From Halalkaliarchaeum desulfuricum (GTDB lineage Archaea; Halobacteriota; Halobacteria; Halobacteriales; Haloferacaceae): 64,000 nt of DNA. Numbering within the stretch: position 1 is the stretch's first letter; each line of letters starts with the position of its first letter. This document shows positions 1-8,624 of the stretch, piece by piece. The stretch is taken from NCBI RefSeq assembly GCF_002952775.1, contig NZ_CP025066.1, positions 1,116,001-1,180,000 on the forward strand, read 5' to 3'. The position numbers and the translations under genes are program-made. The notes below the pieces were generated by a model that saw only the letters and a program-made list of their open reading frames with translations, was not told the DNA's origin and did no database searches.

Positions 1-767
1 TCGAAGACCACATCAACGAACGGTACGACGACTTCGCGCTCGAAGAGTTGAACGCCGAGTCCCACCGGTTCGAGATCGAATTCGAGAAACTGTACCGGCG
101 GTTCTTCCAGGCGGGGAAAAAGAAGCGCTACGCGGGCCACATCGTCTGGAAGGAGGGCAAAGACGTCGACGACGTCGACATCACCGGCTTCGAGTACAAA
201 CGTTCCGACATCGCGCCCATCACAAAGGAGGTCCAGCGGGAGGTCATCGAGCGCATCGTCACCGGGGACGACCTGGAGTCCGACCTCGAGGGCGTGAAGG
301 CGTACCTGAGCGACGTCATCGACGACGTGCTCGCGGGCGAACTCTCCCCCGACGAGGTCGCGATCCCGGGCGGGATCGGCAAGCGCCTCGATGCGTATGA
401 AACCGACACCGCACAGGTCCGGGGGGCGAAGTACGCCAACCTGCTGCTCGGAACCAACTTCGACCGGGGCTCGAAACCCAAGCGGCTGTATCTAAAGAAG
501 GTTCATCCGGACTTCTGGCAGCGCATGGAAACGGAGAAGGGCCTCGATCCGCAGACGAACCCCCTGTACGGGGAGTTCAAGCGCGATCCGGACGTGATCT
601 GTTTCGAGTACGCCGACCAGATCCCCGAAGAGTTCGAGATCGACTGGGAGAAGATGCTCGAAAAGACCCTCAAGGGACCGATCGAGCGCGTGATCGAGGC
701 GCTGGGGATGTCGTGGGAGGAGGTCAAGACCGGACAACAACAGACCGGCCTCGGCAACTTCATGTGA
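1..767 (+). CDS. polB: DNA polymerase family B (PolB), C-terminal fragment
   Basis: This is the 3' end of a gene that begins before the window; the frame is open from base 3. It encodes the end of the palm and the thumb of a replicative family B DNA polymerase. A KKRYAG stretch at about 115-135 matches the conserved lysine motif that contacts the primer-template in archaeal PolB. The protein ends in Gln-Thr-Gly-Leu-Gly-Asn-Phe-Met (741-764), which fits a PCNA-binding PIP box (Q-x-x-L-x-x-F-aromatic/hydrophobic), as expected for a sliding-clamp client. No intein is visible in this part. The family call is firm. Whether this is the main replicative copy cannot be judged from the fragment. Confidence 0.9.
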   Translation, partial: EDHINERYDDFALEELNAESHRFEIEFEKLYRRFFQAGKKKRYAGHIVWKEGKDVDDVDITGFEYKRSDIAPITKEVQREVIERIVTGDDLESDLEGVKAYLSDVIDDVLAGELSPDEVAIPGGIGKRLDAYETDTAQVRGAKYANLLLGTNFDRGSKPKRLYLKKVHPDFWQRMETEKGLDPQTNPLYGEFKRDPDVICFEYADQIPEEFEIDWEKMLEKTLKGPIERVIEALGMSWEEVKTGQQQTGLGNFM

Positions 768-912
768 GTGCCGAAACCGGGAACAGTCTCACCTGGAAAC
801 GAACACGTTATTCGTGTTGTAAGAATATTTCTTTCTCCTACAAAAAATAGGCCACGAGAATCCGTAAGCATTATGCGTGTATCGCCCTTTTCGTCGGTGA
901 GACACAGCAACG

Positions 913-1827
913 ATGGCAACGCTTACTATTTCGAACCTCCACACCGAAGTCGCACAGGAAGACGGGGAAAAAATCCTCCGTGGCGTCGACCTGGAAGTCA
1001 GTTCCGGGGAGATCCACGCGCTGATGGGGCCGAACGGCTCCGGAAAGTCGACGCTCGCGAAAGTCATTGCCGGCCATCCCGCCTACGAAGTCACCGAGGG
1101 CTCGATCACGCTCGAGTTGACCGACGAGGACCTCTCGGATATCGACGCAGAGCTCGACGAAGACGACTACACCTGGGAGTTACTCGACCTCGAACCCAAC
1201 GAGCGTGCAGCGCTGGGAATCTTCCTGGGGTTCCAGTACCCCGCCGAGATCGAAGGCGTCACGATGACGAACTTCCTCCGGCAGGCGCTCAACGCCAAAC
1301 TGGAGGAACGCCAGGAGCTGTTCGAGGAAGACGGGGAGGAAGCCGAGACCGAAGACGAGGCGGGCTACGACACCTCGCCGATGGAAGGCCCCGCCGACGA
1401 CGGCGACGTGAGCGTCGCCGAGTTCCAGGGGCTGCTCCAGGAGAAGATGGAACAGCTCGACATGGACTCGAAGTTCGCCCAGCGGTACCTCAACGCCGGC
1501 TTCTCGGGCGGCGAGAAGAAACAAAACGAGGTGCTGCAGGCGGCCCTGCTCGAACCCGCGATCGCGGTGCTCGACGAGATCGACTCCGGGCTCGACATCG
1601 ACCGACTCCAGGACGTCTCGAACGGGATCAACGCGCTCCGGGACGAACAGGGAAGCGGCATCCTCCAGATCACCCACTACCAGCGCATCCTCGATTACGT
1701 CGAACCGGACTACGTCCACGTCATGATCGACGGCGAGATCGCCAAAAGCGGCGGCGCCGAACTCGCCCACGAACTCGAAGACGAGGGCTACGACTGGGTT
1801 CGCGATGAATTACAGGGGGCGGCGTAA
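913..1827 (+). CDS. sufC: Fe-S cluster assembly ATPase SufC
   Basis: This is the ABC-type ATPase of the SufBCD scaffold that builds Fe-S clusters in the cytosol. Visible motifs are Walker A GPNGSGKS (39-46), a Q-loop FQYP (107-110), the signature FSGGEKK (197-203) and Walker B with the SufC-typical DEIDSGLD (221-228). At 304 residues it is about 50 longer than bacterial SufC. The extra length is an acidic insert around residues 133-170 between the Q-loop and the signature, plus a shorter acidic stretch near 76-88. It is the first gene of sufC-sufB-sufD. The gap to sufB is 51 bases and contains a separate TATA element, so sufB may also be transcribed on its own. Confidence 0.97.
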   Translation: MATLTISNLHTEVAQEDGEKILRGVDLEVSSGEIHALMGPNGSGKSTLAKVIAGHPAYEVTEGSITLELTDEDLSDIDAELDEDDYTWELLDLEPNERAALGIFLGFQYPAEIEGVTMTNFLRQALNAKLEERQELFEEDGEEAETEDEAGYDTSPMEGPADDGDVSVAEFQGLLQEKMEQLDMDSKFAQRYLNAGFSGGEKKQNEVLQAALLEPAIAVLDEIDSGLDIDRLQDVSNGINALRDEQGSGILQITHYQRILDYVEPDYVHVMIDGEIAKSGGAELAHELEDEGYDWVRDELQGAA

Positions 1828-1849
1828 ACATATGTCGTTACTCAAAGCC

Positions 1850-1857
1850 TACATAAG
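1850..1857 (+). promoter_or_regulatory. TATA element for sufB
   Basis: A TACATAAG element is centred about 26 bases before the sufB ATG at 1879. That is the spacing expected for a leaderless haloarchaeal transcript and suggests an internal promoter in the suf cluster. Confidence 0.5.
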
Positions 1858-1878
1858 CAAGCATACGTAATTACAACC

Positions 1879-3306
1879 ATGAGTTCAGAAGAACACCTCA
1901 AGCAGACGGACACGGAAGCCCGCTTCGAGTTCAAAAAAGAAGAGAAGTCGGCCTTCGCCGCCGAGAAGGGGCTGACCGAGGAGACGATCCGTGTCATCTC
2001 GGAGGACAAAGACGAACCCGAGTGGATGCTCCAGCGCCGCCTTCGCGCACTGGAGCAGTACAAGGAGATGCCGATGCCCACCGACTGGCCCGGACAGCCG
2101 GACCTCTCGGAACTCGATGTCGACCAGATCGTCCCGTACATCCGCCCGGACGTCGATGTTCGGGGCGGCGTCGACGACTGGACGGAGTTGCCCGACGAGA
2201 TCAAGGACACGTTCGACAAGCTCGGCATTCCCGAAGCCGAGAAGAACGCCCTCTCGGGCGTCGGTGCCCAGTACGAGTCGGAGGTCGTCTACCAGAACAT
2301 GCAAGAACAGTGGGAAGAGAAGGGCGTCATCTTCTGCAACATGGACAAGGCCGTCCAGGAGCACGAGGATCTCGTCCGCGAGCACTTCATGACGAAGTGC
2401 GTCCCCCCGAGCGACAACAAGTTCGCCGCGTTACACGGGGCGATCTGGTCCGGTGGCTCGTTCGTGTACGTTCCGGAGGGCGTCACCGTCGAGATGCCGG
2501 TGCAAGCGTACTTCCGGATGAACTCCGAGGGCATGGGCCAGTTCGAGCACACGCTCATCATCGCCGAGGAGGGCTCGGAGGTCCACTACATCGAGGGCTG
2601 TTCCGCGCCGAAGTACTCGGCGTTCAACCTCCACTCCGGCGGCGTGGAGGTGTTCGTCGGGGAGGACGCCCACGTGCAGTACTCCACCGTCCAGAACTGG
2701 TCGAAGAACACCTACAACCTCAACACGAAACGCGCCATCGCCGAGAAGGGCGGGCGCATGGAGTGGATCTCCGGGTCGATGGGGTCGAAAGCGACGATGC
2801 TGTACCCCTCGACGATCCTCAAGGGTCGCGGCGCGTCGGACAACCACATTACCATCGCCATGGCCGGCGAGGGCCAGGACATCGACACCGGCGCGAAGGT
2901 GTATCACAACGCGCCGAACACGAAATCGACGATCGAGTCGAAGTCGATCGCCAAGGACGGCGGCCGCACGAACTACCGCGGGCTCGTCCACATCGCCGAC
3001 GGCGCCGAGAACTCCTCGACGGCCGTCGAGTGTGACGCGCTGATGTTCGACAACGAATCGACGTCGGACACGATGCCGTACATGGAGATCAACGAATCGA
3101 AGGTCGACGTCGCCCACGAGGCGACAGTCGGAAAGATCGGCGACGAGGACATCTTCTACCTCCAGTCGCGCGGTCTCGACGACGACGACGCGAAACAGAT
3201 GATCGTCTCGGGGTTCATCGAGCCGATCACGGAGGAACTGCCCATCGAGTACGCCGTCGAGCTCAACCGGCTCGTCGAACTGGAGATGGAGGGAAGCCTC
3301 GGGTAA
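1879..3306 (+). CDS. sufB: Fe-S cluster assembly scaffold SufB
   Basis: SufB is the main scaffold subunit of the SufBC2D complex, on which nascent Fe-S clusters form. The 475-residue length and the right-handed beta-helix core are normal for the family. A cysteine at about residue 385, in the context ECDALM, matches the sulfur-accepting cysteine of bacterial SufB (Cys405 in E. coli). The N-terminal 60 residues are charged and helical, as in other archaeal SufB. It lies 51 bases after sufC and 15 bases before sufD. SufB and SufD are paralogues and both end in the conserved C-terminal helical domain. Confidence 0.97.
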   Translation: MSSEEHLKQTDTEARFEFKKEEKSAFAAEKGLTEETIRVISEDKDEPEWMLQRRLRALEQYKEMPMPTDWPGQPDLSELDVDQIVPYIRPDVDVRGGVDDWTELPDEIKDTFDKLGIPEAEKNALSGVGAQYESEVVYQNMQEQWEEKGVIFCNMDKAVQEHEDLVREHFMTKCVPPSDNKFAALHGAIWSGGSFVYVPEGVTVEMPVQAYFRMNSEGMGQFEHTLIIAEEGSEVHYIEGCSAPKYSAFNLHSGGVEVFVGEDAHVQYSTVQNWSKNTYNLNTKRAIAEKGGRMEWISGSMGSKATMLYPSTILKGRGASDNHITIAMAGEGQDIDTGAKVYHNAPNTKSTIESKSIAKDGGRTNYRGLVHIADGAENSSTAVECDALMFDNESTSDTMPYMEINESKVDVAHEATVGKIGDEDIFYLQSRGLDDDDAKQMIVSGFIEPITEELPIEYAVELNRLVELEMEGSLG

Positions 3307-3321
3307 TCCCCGAACGTCACC

Positions 3322-4533
3322 ATGAGTACGCAGGTAACAGCAAACCTCTCCGAGGACGTCGTTCGACAGCTCTCGGAGGAACGAAACGAGCCGGACTGGC
3401 TTACGAACACCCGCCTGGAGGCGCTTGCAGCGCTCGAGGGGCTCGATCTCCCGGACGTCATTCAGACGCCCGGGCGCCGGTGGACGAACCTCGAGGCGCT
3501 CGACTTCGAGTCGCTGGTCGATCCGCTCGACCAGTCCGACGAGACCATCAGAGACGTCGAGGGCGACGCGGAGGTACTGACGTTCCGCGAGGCGATCGAC
3601 GAGCACGAGGAACTCGTCCGCGAGACGTTCGGCTCCGTGATCGATCCGCACCACAACTACCTCACCGCGCTATCGACGGCGCTTTTCACGACCGGGACCG
3701 TCATCTACGTCCCGGAGGGCGTCGACGCGGGCGACGTGACGATCCGCGCGGAGATGAATTCCCGATCGCTGTTCAGTCAGACCCTCGTTGTCACCGAGAA
3801 ATCGGCGTCGGTGACGATCCTCGAGAGTATCGAATCGGGCGACGTCGAGGTGGACGGTCACCGCTACTTCAGTAACCTCGTGGAGGTCGTCGGCGGCGAG
3901 AACAGCTACGTCCAGTACGGCTCGCTCCAGAACGTCGACCGGGAGACGTACACGTACACGCTCAAACGCGGCGACGCCGACACCTACGCTACGGTGAACT
4001 GGATCGAGGGCAACCTCGGCTCCCAACTCACCCGTTCGGACGTCGAAACCGAACTCAACGGCGACGGCTCCGAGACGAAGATCGTCGGCGCCTTCTTCGG
4101 CCACGAGGAGCAGCACCTCGACATCAACGCCCGCGTGTGGCATCAGGCGGAACACACCACCGCCGATCTCGTCACCCGGGGCGTCCTCGACGACGAGGCG
4201 CGCTCGGTGTACGAGGGCGTCCAGGACGTCGGTCGCGACGCCTGGAACACCTCCTCCTACCAGCGGGAGAACACGCTGATGCTCTCCGACGAGTCCGAAG
4301 CCGACGCCTCGCCGAAGCTGATCATCCACAACCACGACACCGAGGCGAGCCACTCGGCGACGGTCGGGCAGGTCGACGCCGAGGAGATGTTCTACATGAC
4401 CTCCCGGGCGCTCGACCCGACGACCGCACGGAACATGCTCGTCGAGGGCTTTTTCGTGCCGGTGCTCGAGGAGATCGAGGTCGACGCGTTCCGCGAGGAG
4501 CTCCAGGAACTGATCGCCGCGCGGCTGCGGTAG
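3322..4533 (+). CDS. sufD: Fe-S cluster assembly protein SufD
   Basis: SufD is the paralogue and partner of SufB in the SufBC2D scaffold. The protein is 403 residues. It has the family's beta-helix core and, near residues 333-345, a His-rich stretch followed by SHSATVGQVD, which aligns with the SHGATVG region of bacterial SufD that faces the cluster-building interface. The C-terminal RXMLVEGFF segment is the usual end of the SufBD domain. Only 15 bases separate it from sufB, so the two are very likely cotranscribed. The downstream neighbour runs in the opposite direction and ends 22 bases away. Confidence 0.95.
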   Translation: MSTQVTANLSEDVVRQLSEERNEPDWLTNTRLEALAALEGLDLPDVIQTPGRRWTNLEALDFESLVDPLDQSDETIRDVEGDAEVLTFREAIDEHEELVRETFGSVIDPHHNYLTALSTALFTTGTVIYVPEGVDAGDVTIRAEMNSRSLFSQTLVVTEKSASVTILESIESGDVEVDGHRYFSNLVEVVGGENSYVQYGSLQNVDRETYTYTLKRGDADTYATVNWIEGNLGSQLTRSDVETELNGDGSETKIVGAFFGHEEQHLDINARVWHQAEHTTADLVTRGVLDDEARSVYEGVQDVGRDAWNTSSYQRENTLMLSDESEADASPKLIIHNHDTEASHSATVGQVDAEEMFYMTSRALDPTTARNMLVEGFFVPVLEEIEVDAFREELQELIAARLR

Positions 4534-4554
4534 ACGGCGACACCCTCCACTCTT

Positions 4555-4887
4555 TTATATAGGATCGGGGCCGGCTGCGCTCTGGACCAGCCAGCCGCCC
4601 TCCATGGACTCGTCTCGCTCTACGAGTTCGATTTCGGTCTCCGAGCCGACGCGTTCCCCGCCGTCGACCTGTTCGATCCGGAACGGGACGTCGAGGCTGT
4701 CGCCACAGCAGCCGACGTCGACGAACTCCTCGCGGATCTCCCCGACCGACACCCTCCCGAGCGTCCGCCGGAAGTAGCCCCGGTATCGGTCGGATTCGAC
4801 CTGATCGCGCCCCCAGTCACTCAGCGCCGACGGGTACGACAACACGACACGTTCGGCAGTGGGTGCGGCAGTGTCCGTGTCACTCAT
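4555..4887 (-). CDS. Conserved haloarchaeal protein of unknown function
   Basis: This is a 110-residue acidic protein that I do not recognise. I start it at the ATG at 4887 (Met-Ser-Asp-Thr-Asp); the frame is open for nine codons upstream, but that stretch is Cys/Ile-rich and unlike a haloarchaeal N terminus. The body is a compact alpha/beta pattern with a GCCGDS motif near the centre containing adjacent cysteines. There is no signal peptide or membrane segment. It converges on sufD, with the two stop codons about 20 bases apart, and is divergent from no obvious partner. Codon use matches the neighbours, so the gene is probably real. Confidence 0.6.
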   Translation of the reverse strand: MSDTDTAAPTAERVVLSYPSALSDWGRDQVESDRYRGYFRRTLGRVSVGEIREEFVDVGCCGDSLDVPFRIEQVDGGERVGSETEIELVERDESMEGGWLVQSAAGPDPI

Positions 4888-4954
4888 GCACAGACATATG
4901 GTTCGCGCGATCAAAAGGCGTCCGGCCGGAGCTGCACGGATCGAAAGCGCTGCC

Positions 4955-5785
4955 TCACAGGGCCGCTGCGGCCATCTCCTCCAGTTCGGGTCCGAACCGG
5001 ACGACGACGTACAGAAGCGAAAACAGCGTGGCGTTGTACGCGCCGTGGATGAGCGAGGGAACGACGAGGTTGTCGGTCACCTCGTAGGCGACCCCGAACA
5101 CCAGACTCGGGAAAAACAGGACTCCGAGCGCGAGGAGGTTGCCGGTCAGCGTCCCGCCCGTGAGCGCGAAGATGTGAATGCCGGCGAAGATGGCGCTCGC
5201 GAGCCCGATCCCGGCCACGGGACCGAGTACCTCCCGAAACCGTCCCTGGACGACCCCACGGAACAGCAGTTCCTCGCCGGGGCCGATGATCAAAAACGAT
5301 GCCGGGATCAAAAACAACAGGACCTCCGGATTCTGCATGCCGATCTCCGCCGCCTGGTTTGCACCTGCATCCGCTTCCACCTGGGTCAACAGGAACGCTC
5401 CGGCAAACGCCAACCCGAGCGCGGTTACGTAGCCACCGACGACGAGGAGAAGTTCGCGTAGCGACGGCACTGACGCGGGCAGACTGAACTCCTCGCGAGC
5501 GTCCTCGAACGCCGGCACCCGCTCGCGGAGGAACGCCGCCACCCTGGGACGGATACGGGGATACGCCAGCGCAACACCGGCACAGCCCACACCCTGAGTG
5601 AAGATCAGTGTGAGGACCAGCAACGACGCAGCAGTGAGTTCGATACCGATTCCAAAGAGCAGGGCCGCTGCGAAAAGGGTGAGGACCGTACCGAGCGCGA
5701 GGCCGAACGCGCCCACGAGCGTGCCGCTGACGATCGCGAACGCCGGACGGAGGATATCCCCTCGCTCGGTCGTGAGGGTCGACAT
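4955..5785 (-). CDS. CPBP family intramembrane metalloprotease (CAAX/Abi type)
   Basis: This is a polytopic membrane protein with the three signature motifs of the CPBP (CaaX protease and bacteriocin-processing) family: EELLFR (171-176), FAGIH (200-204) and H-x-x-x-N within HGAYN (247-251). The glutamates and histidines bind the catalytic metal inside the membrane. About seven to eight transmembrane segments are visible across the 276 residues. In bacteria the family includes prenyl-protein proteases and self-immunity proteins; archaeal substrates are mostly unknown. It stands alone, with no bacteriocin-like gene beside it, so a specific substrate cannot be inferred. Confidence 0.9.
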   Translation of the reverse strand: MSTLTTERGDILRPAFAIVSGTLVGAFGLALGTVLTLFAAALLFGIGIELTAASLLVLTLIFTQGVGCAGVALAYPRIRPRVAAFLRERVPAFEDAREEFSLPASVPSLRELLLVVGGYVTALGLAFAGAFLLTQVEADAGANQAAEIGMQNPEVLLFLIPASFLIIGPGEELLFRGVVQGRFREVLGPVAGIGLASAIFAGIHIFALTGGTLTGNLLALGVLFFPSLVFGVAYEVTDNLVVPSLIHGAYNATLFSLLYVVVRFGPELEEMAAAAL

Positions 5786-5838
5786 GGGTGACGATACGGG
5801 ACTGGCACCGAAAACGATTGCGTACTCGCGCGGTGTCG

Positions 5839-6402
5839 CTACCGACGCGTCAACTCATAGTGCATCACCGCGAGGGCAGTTCGCCCATCCCGGAGGTGCC
5901 CGTCGACGACGCCGGAAAGCAGGTCCGCGTAGTCGGTGGTCTCAACACGGATCGTTTCGTTGAAGTCGAGACCCCGGTCGGCCGTGGGCTCACATTCCCG
6001 GGCGAGGAAGTGATGATGCAGCGAGTTGGCGATCCCGTTTGTCGGCTCGACCGTGGTGAGGTGTTCGAGCGAGTCGGCCTCGTAGCCGGTTTCCTCCGCG
6101 AGTTCCCGTCTCGCTGCAGTTTCGAGGTCGGAGTCCCCCTCGTCGACGCTTCCGGCCGGGAGCCCGCGGTTCACCCGGCCGACGGCCTGTCGCCACTCTT
6201 CGATCACGACGACATCACCCTCCGGAGTGAACGGTAACACCACAACAGCAGGCGATTCGTCGACGTAGTGGTAGTCGGTGTCGGTGCCGTCCGGGAGCGT
6301 CACCTCGTCCCGCCGGACGTCGAATCCCGGGCAGGCGTAGTCGATCTCGGAGGCTGTCGTCTCCCAGGCCATGCCGCCCGGCATGGGGTCGTTCTCGCTC
6401 AC
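5839..6402 (-). CDS. Nudix hydrolase, ADP-ribose pyrophosphatase-like
   Basis: This is a Nudix enzyme of the ADP-ribose/nucleoside diphosphate sugar class, about 187 residues. The Nudix box lies around residues 84-108, with REL-x-EE-x-G intact; its first acidic residue is Asp and the spacing to the RE pair is one residue longer than the textbook box. A proline-rich lead-in (LPAGSVDEGD) is typical of ADPRases. I chose the GTG at 6402, three bases after the stop of the upstream flavin reductase gene, because a GAGG lies 7-10 bases before it. ATG starts at 6384 and 6372 are alternatives. The two genes are probably translationally coupled. Confidence 0.85.
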   Translation of the reverse strand: MSENDPMPGGMAWETTASEIDYACPGFDVRRDEVTLPDGTDTDYHYVDESPAVVVLPFTPEGDVVVIEEWRQAVGRVNRGLPAGSVDEGDSDLETAARRELAEETGYEADSLEHLTTVEPTNGIANSLHHHFLARECEPTADRGLDFNETIRVETTDYADLLSGVVDGHLRDGRTALAVMHYELTRR

Positions 6403-6404
6403 AC

Positions 6405-6971
6405 TCAGGCTCCCTCGTTGTGGTCGCTCTCGAACGTCGGCGGTTCGGGTTCGATGTTCGCGTACGTGACCGTCCGACGGCCGAGGGTCTCGAGTCGCGT
6501 TTCGAGCCCATCGTCGACGAGTTGCCCGTCCTGGAAGGCGCTTCCAGAATTCGGCACCGCAGCCTGATGCGGGAGCACCCAGGCGTCGAGCGCCCGGCAG
6601 ACAGACCGGAGGTGATCCAGCGCAGTAACCGGGAACGAGCCGCCGGCAACCGCGAGCAGTCCGACCGTCTTCCCCTCGAACTCGTCGAAGCCGCAGTGGT
6701 CGATCGCGTTCTTCAGGACGCCCGAGTACGAGCCGTGATACATCGGCGTTCCAAGAACGATCGCGTCGGATGTGCGCAGCGACCGTCTGAACGCCACGAC
6801 ATCGTCGCCAGCCTCGTCCTCGGGGTTCAACGGCGGGAGCATGTACTCCTCGAGATCGATCAGTTCGCCTGTGCCGCCGGCGTCGGTGACCCCCTCGAGG
6901 ACGATCTCGAGCGAACGGCGAGTCCGACTGGCGTTCCGGAGGCTCCCGGAAACTGCAACCACATGTGTCAT
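6405..6971 (-). CDS. NADPH-dependent FMN reductase-like flavoprotein
   Basis: This 188-residue flavodoxin-fold protein belongs to the NADPH-dependent FMN reductase family. The N-terminal phosphate-binding loop reads SGSLRNASRTR (8-18). A second flavin-contact loop, GTPMYHGSYSG, sits near residues 65-75 and is characteristic of the family. It would reduce FMN or quinone/azo-type acceptors in the cytosol. It is upstream of the Nudix gene with almost no gap, so they form a two-gene operon. A physiological link (redox cofactor or nucleotide clean-up) is only an inference. Confidence 0.9.
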   Translation of the reverse strand: MTHVVAVSGSLRNASRTRRSLEIVLEGVTDAGGTGELIDLEEYMLPPLNPEDEAGDDVVAFRRSLRTSDAIVLGTPMYHGSYSGVLKNAIDHCGFDEFEGKTVGLLAVAGGSFPVTALDHLRSVCRALDAWVLPHQAAVPNSGSAFQDGQLVDDGLETRLETLGRRTVTYANIEPEPPTFESDHNEGA

Positions 6972-7024
6972 ACCGGCAGGACGGACGGCGGCGGCTTAAA
7001 AGTCGTCGAAGGGGCGGGGGCCAG

Positions 7025-7969
7025 TTACCGCCTCGAGACACCGGCATAGCCGCAGGCGTCACAGGCGATCGTGGTACTGTCCCCCATTGTGTAGCCCGAA
7101 AGCGTCCCGTCACAGCGGGGACACCGGTCGCCCGGGGAACGCGTCGGCTCCGGCGGTTCGATCCCCGAAAGGAGCAGCCGGACGCGAACGCTCCCGTCCG
7201 CACCGCCCGGTTGGGACGATCCGGAGGTCTCCTCGTCGACTGCGGTCCCCCAGATGACGTGAGCCTCCCCGTCGATGCGATCCCGGACACATCCGACCAG
7301 AGATGCCGCGCCGTCGACGCTCAGATCAGGAGTCCCCGACACGTCGACGATCGCACCGCTTGCGGCCGCCACGTCGACGTCGGAAATCACACCCTCGAGC
7401 GCGGCGGAGACGGCGGTCTCCGGCGTCGATTCCGGACCGGTGCCACTGGAGAGTGTTCCCATCCCGTCAGGCGACAACAGCGTCTGAACGTCTGCCAGGT
7501 CGAGGTTCACCACCCCGGCCTCCTCGATCAGGGCAACGAGCTGTGAAATCGCCCCGGGGAGCCATCCGTCCCGGACGAGTACGACTGCGTCGGCGATCCC
7601 CTGGAGCCGGTCGATCGCCGCACGTTCGCTCACCCCGAACCGGGAGGGGACTCCGACGACAACGATCGAGAACGCGTCGTCGCCCCGGCACGAAGACTCG
7701 ACCGACGACAGCGTTTCACCGGCCTCGGGAGTCGGGTTCCGGGTTGCGGTGTCGGCGTCGGACCCCTCCATGCCGACGTCGCCGACGTCGACCGCGACGA
7801 CGGTCGCCTGCCGGTTTACCGACTGTCCCGCGTCGCTGGCCCCGGGAGCGAGCGAGCAGTCCCCACGGAACCCGTCGACTGCAGCAGCTCCGCGAGGACC
7901 ACAGCCGACGACCGAAAGCGACGACTCGACCGCGTCGGCAACGTGTCTGAGTTCCTCGTCGGTCGTCAT
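7025..7969 (-). CDS. Degenerate FtsZ-fold protein with C-terminal zinc ribbon
   Basis: The 314-residue protein aligns by eye with FtsZ. The T7 loop NLDLAD (155-160) keeps the N-x-D-x-x-D pattern that triggers GTP hydrolysis across the FtsZ filament interface. The following MGTLSSGTG, the segment GAIVDVSGTPDLS (205-217) and HVIWGTAVDE (237-246) match the FtsZ C-terminal domain. A T1-like glycine loop (VGCGPRGAA, 21-29) is present, but the Gly-rich tubulin signature GGGTGTG is missing and the N-terminal domain is much shortened. A CPRC...CDAC zinc ribbon (283-306) is appended. I start at ATG 7969; ATG 8002 is an alternative. GTP binding is doubtful, so it may act as a cap or regulator of filaments. 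Confidence 0.7.
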   Translation of the reverse strand: MTTDEELRHVADAVESSLSVVGCGPRGAAAVDGFRGDCSLAPGASDAGQSVNRQATVVAVDVGDVGMEGSDADTATRNPTPEAGETLSSVESSCRGDDAFSIVVVGVPSRFGVSERAAIDRLQGIADAVVLVRDGWLPGAISQLVALIEEAGVVNLDLADVQTLLSPDGMGTLSSGTGPESTPETAVSAALEGVISDVDVAAASGAIVDVSGTPDLSVDGAASLVGCVRDRIDGEAHVIWGTAVDEETSGSSQPGGADGSVRVRLLLSGIEPPEPTRSPGDRCPRCDGTLSGYTMGDSTTIACDACGYAGVSRR

Positions 7970-8084
7970 CGGCGTTGTCGAGAGTTTCGGACCGAGGCTC
8001 ATAAACTGTCCGCTGGAGCTACCACTTTCACTTTCACTCCGCCCGTGGAGGACGTACAAGGGGGGCGACGGCGGAGTTGTCTGT

Positions 8085-8267
8085 ATGGACGCGAAATCCG
8101 CACCGACCCCCCGATTCGGGTCCGACCTCGAGGTGGACGTCACCGACTGGACGGCCGAGGAACTGTCGCGGCGGAGCCGGGACTACCGCGTTCGCGGCTC
8201 GGAACTGTATCTCGAACGGCGGGGCGGGCGCACGTATCTCGTCGCCGACCCAGTCCCGGGGCGGTGA
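8085..8267 (+). CDS. Small haloarchaeal protein of unknown function
   Basis: This 60-residue ORF begins at ATG 8085 in the gap between two minus-strand genes. It is charged and has a plausible beta-hairpin pattern (YRVRGSELYLE then RTYLVAD), with no membrane segment and no cysteines. It is divergent from the FtsZ-like gene, starting 115 bases from it. It may be a real small gene because third-position bias follows haloarchaeal coding sequence, but I cannot assign a function. Confidence 0.5.
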   Translation: MDAKSAPTPRFGSDLEVDVTDWTAEELSRRSRDYRVRGSELYLERRGGRTYLVADPVPGR

Positions 8268-8303
8268 ACCCGCCAGGGAGTCGGTCGTCCGGGACCGCGA
8301 CCG

Positions 8304-8624
8304 TCAGGCGTTCCCATCGCCGCGTTTCAGCAGCCACACACCGATCAGTCCGAGTCCGATCGCCGGTACCAGGGGTAACACGAGATACGTCGCGAAAAAC
8401 GACAGTCCGAACGCGCCGACGGCGATGGGATACAGGTAGATCACTCCCGGGACGAGCAGGAACGCCACGAACACGACGCCGACGAGCAGCCAGCCGACGT
8501 GTCCGAGCCCCTCGGCGGGCTCTGCCGTCTCCTCGGGTTCCGCCGTGCCGTGGGCCTCCGCCGTGCCGTGGGCCTCCGCCGTGCCGTGGGCCTCCGCCGT
8601 GCCGTCGTTACGATCAGAACTCAC
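8304..8624 (-). CDS. Small membrane protein with N-terminal HGTAEA repeats
   Basis: This 106-residue protein has a hydrophilic N terminus followed by two to three transmembrane segments (about 45-65 and 70-98) and a short basic tail. Residues 8-28 are three nearly perfect copies of a six-residue unit His-Gly-Thr-Ala-Glu-Ala, encoded by 18-base direct repeats at about 8540-8600. That is a slippage-prone tract that would change length by whole repeats without breaking the frame. The start overlaps the end of the upstream oxidoreductase gene by 11 bases, so expression is probably coupled. The function is unknown. Confidence 0.7.
   Translation of the reverse strand: MSSDRNDGTAEAHGTAEAHGTAEAHGTAEPEETAEPAEGLGHVGWLLVGVVFVAFLLVPGVIYLYPIAVGAFGLSFFATYLVLPLVPAIGLGLIGVWLLKRGDGNA

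Noticed and set aside
1-767. Intein in DNA polymerase B
   Set aside because: Haloarchaeal polB often contains inteins, but this 3' part reads as continuous polymerase sequence with no splice-junction motifs.
2431-3654. A 407-codon minus-strand frame across sufB and sufD
   Set aside because: It spans two well-defined Suf genes and the gap between them and shows only mirror composition.
5839-7290. A 483-residue fusion reading through the Nudix frame
   Set aside because: Only the last 187 codons look like protein. The upstream part is antisense-type Arg-rich sequence overlapping the flavin reductase gene.
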